A stretch of 7,667 nt of DNA, taken from contig JAAXUL010000357.1 of assembly GCA_013336035.1 (NCBI GenBank), forward strand, positions 1 to 7,667. Direction: 5' to 3'. How positions within the stretch are numbered: position 1 is the first letter of the stretch; each line of letters begins with the position of its first letter. The notes beneath the pieces are model-generated. The model made no database searches, had not been told where the DNA came from, and worked only from the letters and a program-made list of their open reading frames with translations. A program made the translations under genes and the position numbers. Below, piece after piece: positions 5,061-7,667 of the stretch. The DNA comes from Chloroflexales bacterium (GTDB lineage: Bacteria; Chloroflexota; Chloroflexia; Chloroflexales; Chloroflexaceae).

Positions 5061-5362
5061 CCGACGAGCGACGCACCTACACGATCCGGGTGGCGGCGCA
5101 GCGAGCCGGCATGCACGAGCAGAGCCTGCGCATGTATGAGCGCCGCGGCCTGATCAGCCCCGCCCGCACCCGCGGCAATATCAGACGCTTCAGCGACGAC
5201 GACATCGAGCAGATCCGCTTTATCCGGCGCCTGGTCGACGACCTCGGCGTCAACCTGGCCGGCGTCGAGGTGATCATCCAGTTGCGCCGCCAGCTCCTCG
5301 AGGCCCAGATCGAGCTGAGCAAGCTGCGCGAGGAGCTGACGCGCGAGGGCGCGGCAGTCTAG
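5057..5362 (+). CDS. hspR: HspR-like MerR-family heat-shock repressor
   Basis: HspR represses chaperone genes by binding HAIR repeats, and in Streptomyces DnaK acts as its co-repressor. The 101-residue product is a compact MerR-type winged helix: a helix-turn-helix at about 8-30 (TIRVAAQRAGMHEQSLRMYE), then the diagnostic ERRGLISPARTRGNIRRFSDDDIEQI block (29-54), where SPARTRG is the hallmark of HspR. GVNLAGVEVII (65-75) is also typical of HspR, followed by a C-terminal coiled coil (about 76-97, heptad-like leucines) for dimerisation. There is no effector-binding domain. The ATG overlaps the dnaJ-like stop by four bases and has AAGGAGG at 5040-5046, so translation is coupled. Together with the HAIR element at 4101-4121 this makes a complete feedback loop. 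Another MerR protein of unknown ligand is the only alternative, and is less likely. Confidence 0.88.
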   Translation: MTDERRTYTIRVAAQRAGMHEQSLRMYERRGLISPARTRGNIRRFSDDDIEQIRFIRRLVDDLGVNLAGVEVIIQLRRQLLEAQIELSKLREELTREGAAV

Positions 5363-5369
5363 GGCGAGC

Positions 5370-5412
5370 GGGGCGCAGCCCCCTGCGAGGTGGGTGTGCC
5401 GCCCATCCACCT
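5370..5412. terminator. Hairpins in the gap between the converging hspR and ABC permease genes
   Basis: The 66-base gap between converging genes holds GGGGC (5370-5374)/GCCCC (5378-5382) with a 3-base loop, and AGGTGG (5388-5393)/CCACCT (5407-5412) with a 13-base loop. Neither is followed by a proper T-run in either direction. They may act as a weak bidirectional terminator or protect 3' ends; position is the main support. Confidence 0.4.
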
Positions 5413-5428
5413 TGGTAAGCGCCTGGGC

Positions 5429-6325
5429 CTACTGCGCCCCCGTCACATCACGCTTTGCCAGCCAGCGCCAGGCGCCGTAGCCGAAGAAGGCGCAGTACGC
5501 CGCCACCACCACGGTGGCCTGCAGGGGCGACGGCAGCAGTGCCAGGTCAAGGGCGCTCGCCAGCACTGACTGGTCGAGCCCGAAGAGCCGCCCGTTCTGC
5601 ACCACCAGGGTGTTGATGTTCGGCTGGAGCAGCAGGTTCACCATAAATAGGGCCAGATCGCTCACCTTGCCCAGCGAGCCCAGCGAGCCGGCGCCCACGT
5701 CGAGGGCCAGGAAGATCAGGCCCCCGCCGGCCCCCGCCAGCACCGAGCGCCCCCATGCCGCGCAGGCCATGGTCGCCAGCAGGTAGGGCAGAATCACAAA
5801 GAGTGCCCGCCCGACCCCAACTGTCAGCGCCAGCAGATCGCGGGCCGTAAGCTGTGAGGGCAGCCCGAGCCAGGCGCTCGCGGCCAGGGCGATCAGCGCG
5901 CCCACGGCCAGGGCGATCAGCACGGCCACCAGCAGGCCCGCTAGCAGGGCCAGCAGCTTGGCAAGCAGGTAGGCCCCCCGCCCAGGCGCGCGCGCCAGCA
6001 GCGTGCGCAGCGTGCCCCAGCTGAAGTCGCCCCCCAGCGAGCCGGCCGCCAGGAAGATCGCCAGCAGGCCGCCCGTGCCGTTGACCTGCCCCAGGACGGC
6101 GCCGAAGATCCCCGGGAAGCTGAGCTGGAGCTTGATCTGCGCGAGCTGGGCCTCGCCCAGGGCGGCGATGCGCACCCCGCCGATCACGCCCTCGTGCAGG
6201 GCCACCACCAGCGCCCACAGGCCCAGCGAGAGGCTCATCAGGCCCAGGAAGGCCGCCAGCAGGGCCCAGGCTACGGGCCACTTGCGCAGCTTCAGCCACT
6301 CGGCCGCGAAGAGATTGCGGAGCAT
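5429..6325 (-). CDS. ABC-2 type transporter permease
   Basis: The 298-residue product is strongly hydrophobic, with about six membrane segments near 18-42, 72-97, 120-150, 170-190, 195-212 and 267-286. A short cytoplasmic N-terminus (LFAAEWLKLRKWP, 5-17) and the LGGDFSWGTLRTLLARAPGR block (97-116) after the second segment are typical of ABC-2 permeases of the BcrB/NosY type. That block corresponds to the coupling region that contacts the ATPase. The start lies three bases after the stop of the upstream ATPase gene, with GGAGGT about ten bases before the ATG inside that gene, so the two are translated together. Together they would form an exporter or a membrane-lipid/antibiotic extrusion pump; the substrate cannot be told from sequence. 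No signal peptide cleavage is expected. Confidence 0.9.
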   Translation of the reverse strand: MLRNLFAAEWLKLRKWPVAWALLAAFLGLMSLSLGLWALVVALHEGVIGGVRIAALGEAQLAQIKLQLSFPGIFGAVLGQVNGTGGLLAIFLAAGSLGGDFSWGTLRTLLARAPGRGAYLLAKLLALLAGLLVAVLIALAVGALIALAASAWLGLPSQLTARDLLALTVGVGRALFVILPYLLATMACAAWGRSVLAGAGGGLIFLALDVGAGSLGSLGKVSDLALFMVNLLLQPNINTLVVQNGRLFGLDQSVLASALDLALLPSPLQATVVVAAYCAFFGYGAWRWLAKRDVTGAQ

Positions 6326-6328
6326 AGC

Positions 6329-7240
6329 TCAGCTGACCTCCCCAGTCACCTCCAGGAAGAACTCCTCGAGCGAGCTGCCGCGCGCCCCGATCTCGGCGAC
6401 GAGCACGCCGTTGCCCGCCAGGTGGGCGTTCAGCTCAGCGGCCCGGGCTGCCGGCGCGTCCACCAGCAGCACGTCGCCGTCGCGCCGTACGCCGGCCACC
6501 CAGCTGAGTGTGGCCGCCAGCGCGGCGGCCTGGGTCGGGTCGCTCTCGACGCGCACGCGCAGCCCCTGGCCCCGGCGCAGCAGATCGGCCACCTGGCCCT
6601 GGGCGATCAGGCGGCCCGCCTTCAGGATCGCCACCCGCTCGCAGAGCTGCTCGACCTCGTGGAGCATATGGCTGCACAGGAAGATCGTGCGCCCGCCGGC
6701 CGCCAGGGCGCGGATCAGGGCGCGGATCTCGGCCGTGCCCGCCGGGTCGAGGCCGTTAGTCGGCTCGTCGAGGATGATCAGCTCGGGGTCGGGCAGCAGC
6801 GTCGCGGCGATCCCCAGGCGCTGCTTCATGCCCTGCGAGTAGGCGCGCACCCGGTCGCGGGCGCGCTCGCCCAGCTCTACGGCGGCCAGGGCGCCCGCGA
6901 TGCGCCCCTCGTCCAGCCCGCCGGCTCGGCAGAGCACACGCAGGTTGTCATAACCGCTCAGGTACGGATAGAAGGCGGGGGCCTCGATCATCGCGCCCAC
7001 GCGGGCCAGGGCGGCGGCGGGGGCGCTGAGCACATCGTGGCCCAGCACGGTCGCGCGCCCCGCCGTCGGCCTCACCAGGCCGAGCAGCATCGCGATCGTG
7101 GTCGTCTTGCCGGCGCCATTGGGCCCCAGGAAGCCGAAGACCTCGCCGCGGCCCACGCTCAGGCTCAGGCTGTCCACGGCGAGCCGCTCGCCGTAGCGCT
7201 TGGTGAGGCTATCGGTAGTGATGGTGTGGGGGCTCGACAT
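6329..7240 (-). CDS. ABC transporter ATP-binding protein, BcrA/DrrA type
   Basis: This 303-residue nucleotide-binding subunit powers the permease encoded directly after it. Visible motifs in order are Walker A GPNGAGKTT (39-47), the ABC signature YSQGMKQRL (134-142), Walker B LIILDE (154-159), the D-loop NGLDP (162-166) and the switch histidine H191 in LCSHML. Where many ABC proteins have a Q-loop glutamine, this one reads MIEAPAFYPYLSGYDNL (84-100), a pattern typical of the bacitracin-resistance-like BcrA group. A C-terminal extension of about 80 residues (from about 222) ends in LEEFFLEVTGE, as is usual for BcrA/DrrA/CcmA-like ATPases. The ribosome site is weak (GGAG two bases from the ATG). 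It begins 32 bases after the partial ATPase gene to the right. Substrate unknown: drug, peptide or lipid export are all compatible. Confidence 0.93.
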   Translation of the reverse strand: MSSPHTITTDSLTKRYGERLAVDSLSLSVGRGEVFGFLGPNGAGKTTTIAMLLGLVRPTAGRATVLGHDVLSAPAAALARVGAMIEAPAFYPYLSGYDNLRVLCRAGGLDEGRIAGALAAVELGERARDRVRAYSQGMKQRLGIAATLLPDPELIILDEPTNGLDPAGTAEIRALIRALAAGGRTIFLCSHMLHEVEQLCERVAILKAGRLIAQGQVADLLRRGQGLRVRVESDPTQAAALAATLSWVAGVRRDGDVLLVDAPAARAAELNAHLAGNGVLVAEIGARGSSLEEFFLEVTGEVS

Positions 7241-7264
7241 AGCTCCAATCTGCTAGCGCCCCAT

Positions 7265-7270
7265 ATTATA
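7265..7270 (-). promoter_or_regulatory. Possible -10 box for the BcrA-type ABC operon
   Basis: On the minus strand 7270-7265 is a perfect TATAAT in the short gap after the partial ATPase gene. Transcription would start near 7258 with a 17-nt leader. No -35 box is visible at 16-18 bp spacing, where the sequence is GC-rich coding DNA. It matches the -10 boxes of the asd and winged-helix promoters exactly, which raises its credibility, but it may be chance. Confidence 0.45.
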
Positions 7271-7272
7271 CC

Positions 7273-7667
7273 TCAGAGCGCATAGGCAGGCGCCGTAGAG
7301 ACCACGCGCTGCGGCCGACCCCCATGCGCGAAGGCCTCGATCTCGGCGCGCTCGCTGAGCACGCGCACCAGGCGGCCGTCCTCCATCTGCAGAATGCGGT
7401 CGGCGTAGATGCACATGCGCGGGTCGTGCGAGACCATAATCCCGGCCCGGCTCTGCTCGTGGATGAGCCCGGCCATAGTCTCGACGACCTGGTAGGCGCG
7501 CTCGGTGTCCAGGCTGGCCGTGGGCTCGTCGGCAAGGAAGATGTCCGGCTCGTGGACGAGCGCCCGGGCGATCGCCACACGCTGCTGCTGGCCGCCCGAG
7601 AGCTGCGAGGGCAGGTTGTTGCGCCGATCAGCCAGGCCCAGGCGCGCGAGCAGCTCGGTGGCGCGCG
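7273..7667 (-). CDS. ABC transporter ATP-binding protein, LolD/MacB type (partial, 5' end outside window)
   Basis: Only the last 130 residues are present; the frame stays open to the window edge, so Walker A and the start lie outside. The visible part begins near an ATELLARLGLADR stretch. It then shows the ABC signature LSGGQQQRVAIARAL, Walker B IFLADEP with the D-loop ASLD, and the switch histidine in MVSHDPRM. It ends with the YADRILQMEDGRL block usual for LolD/MacB/FtsE-like ATPases. A roughly 25-residue tail after that block is a little longer than the family minimum. A GTG within the signature region (at 7578) is an internal valine, not the start. Such ATPases pair with MacB/FtsX-type permeases for lipoprotein or peptide transport; its partner, if adjacent, must lie to the right. 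It is not the same subfamily as the ATPase downstream of it. Confidence 0.93.
   Translation of the reverse strand, partial: RATELLARLGLADRRNNLPSQLSGGQQQRVAIARALVHEPDIFLADEPTASLDTERAYQVVETMAGLIHEQSRAGIMVSHDPRMCIYADRILQMEDGRLVRVLSERAEIEAFAHGGRPQRVVSTAPAYAL

Noticed and set aside
6194..7285. 363-codon plus-strand open frame opposite the ABC genes
   Set aside because: The minus strand carries full ABC motifs; the antisense product is a Q/H/A/G-rich shadow without any domain.

Overview
The window is GC-rich, densely coding bacterial DNA. The best guess is a Chloroflexota genome, class Chloroflexia (a relative of Roseiflexus, Chloroflexus or Kouleothrix). That guess rests on gene style, on an archaeal/fungal-type aspartate-semialdehyde dehydrogenase and on an HspR-type heat-shock circuit; it is inference, not a database match. 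No RNA genes, insertion sequences, CRISPR arrays or phage genes were seen.

Region 1 (57-3310, minus strand) reads as one operon running leftwards from a TATAAT promoter at 3305-3310. It holds asd (lysine, threonine and methionine precursor synthesis), an unusual HAD-superfamily-like protein whose motifs appear in circularly permuted order, and sppA, a membrane-anchored signal peptide peptidase with an intact Ser/Lys dyad. A strong GC hairpin separates asd from the HAD gene.

Region 2 (3270-3633) is a 364-base divergent control region. It carries the leftward asd promoter, a perfect CRP-consensus palindrome (TGTGA-N6-TCACA), a rightward promoter and a leader of about 170 nt. The leader feeds a small winged-helix protein gene (3634-4017) of unknown role, closed by a textbook intrinsic terminator.

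Region 3 (4101-5362, plus strand) is a compact stress operon: a zinc-finger-less DnaJ/CbpA-type co-chaperone overlapping by 4 bases a MerR-family HspR-like repressor. A HAIR-type inverted repeat (CTTGA-N11-TCAAG) lies on the -35 box, so the operon is probably self-repressed and opened by heat or misfolded protein.

Region 4 (5429-7667, minus strand) is ABC transporter genes. The 3' part of a LolD/MacB-type ATPase runs off the right edge. It is followed by a BcrA-type ATPase and its ABC-2 permease, separated by 3 bases. The two ATPases belong to different ABC subfamilies and probably serve different transporters, with a possible TATAAT box between them.

The observations most worth following are the permuted HAD architecture, the HAIR/HspR/DnaJ loop and the CRP-like site upstream of asd.
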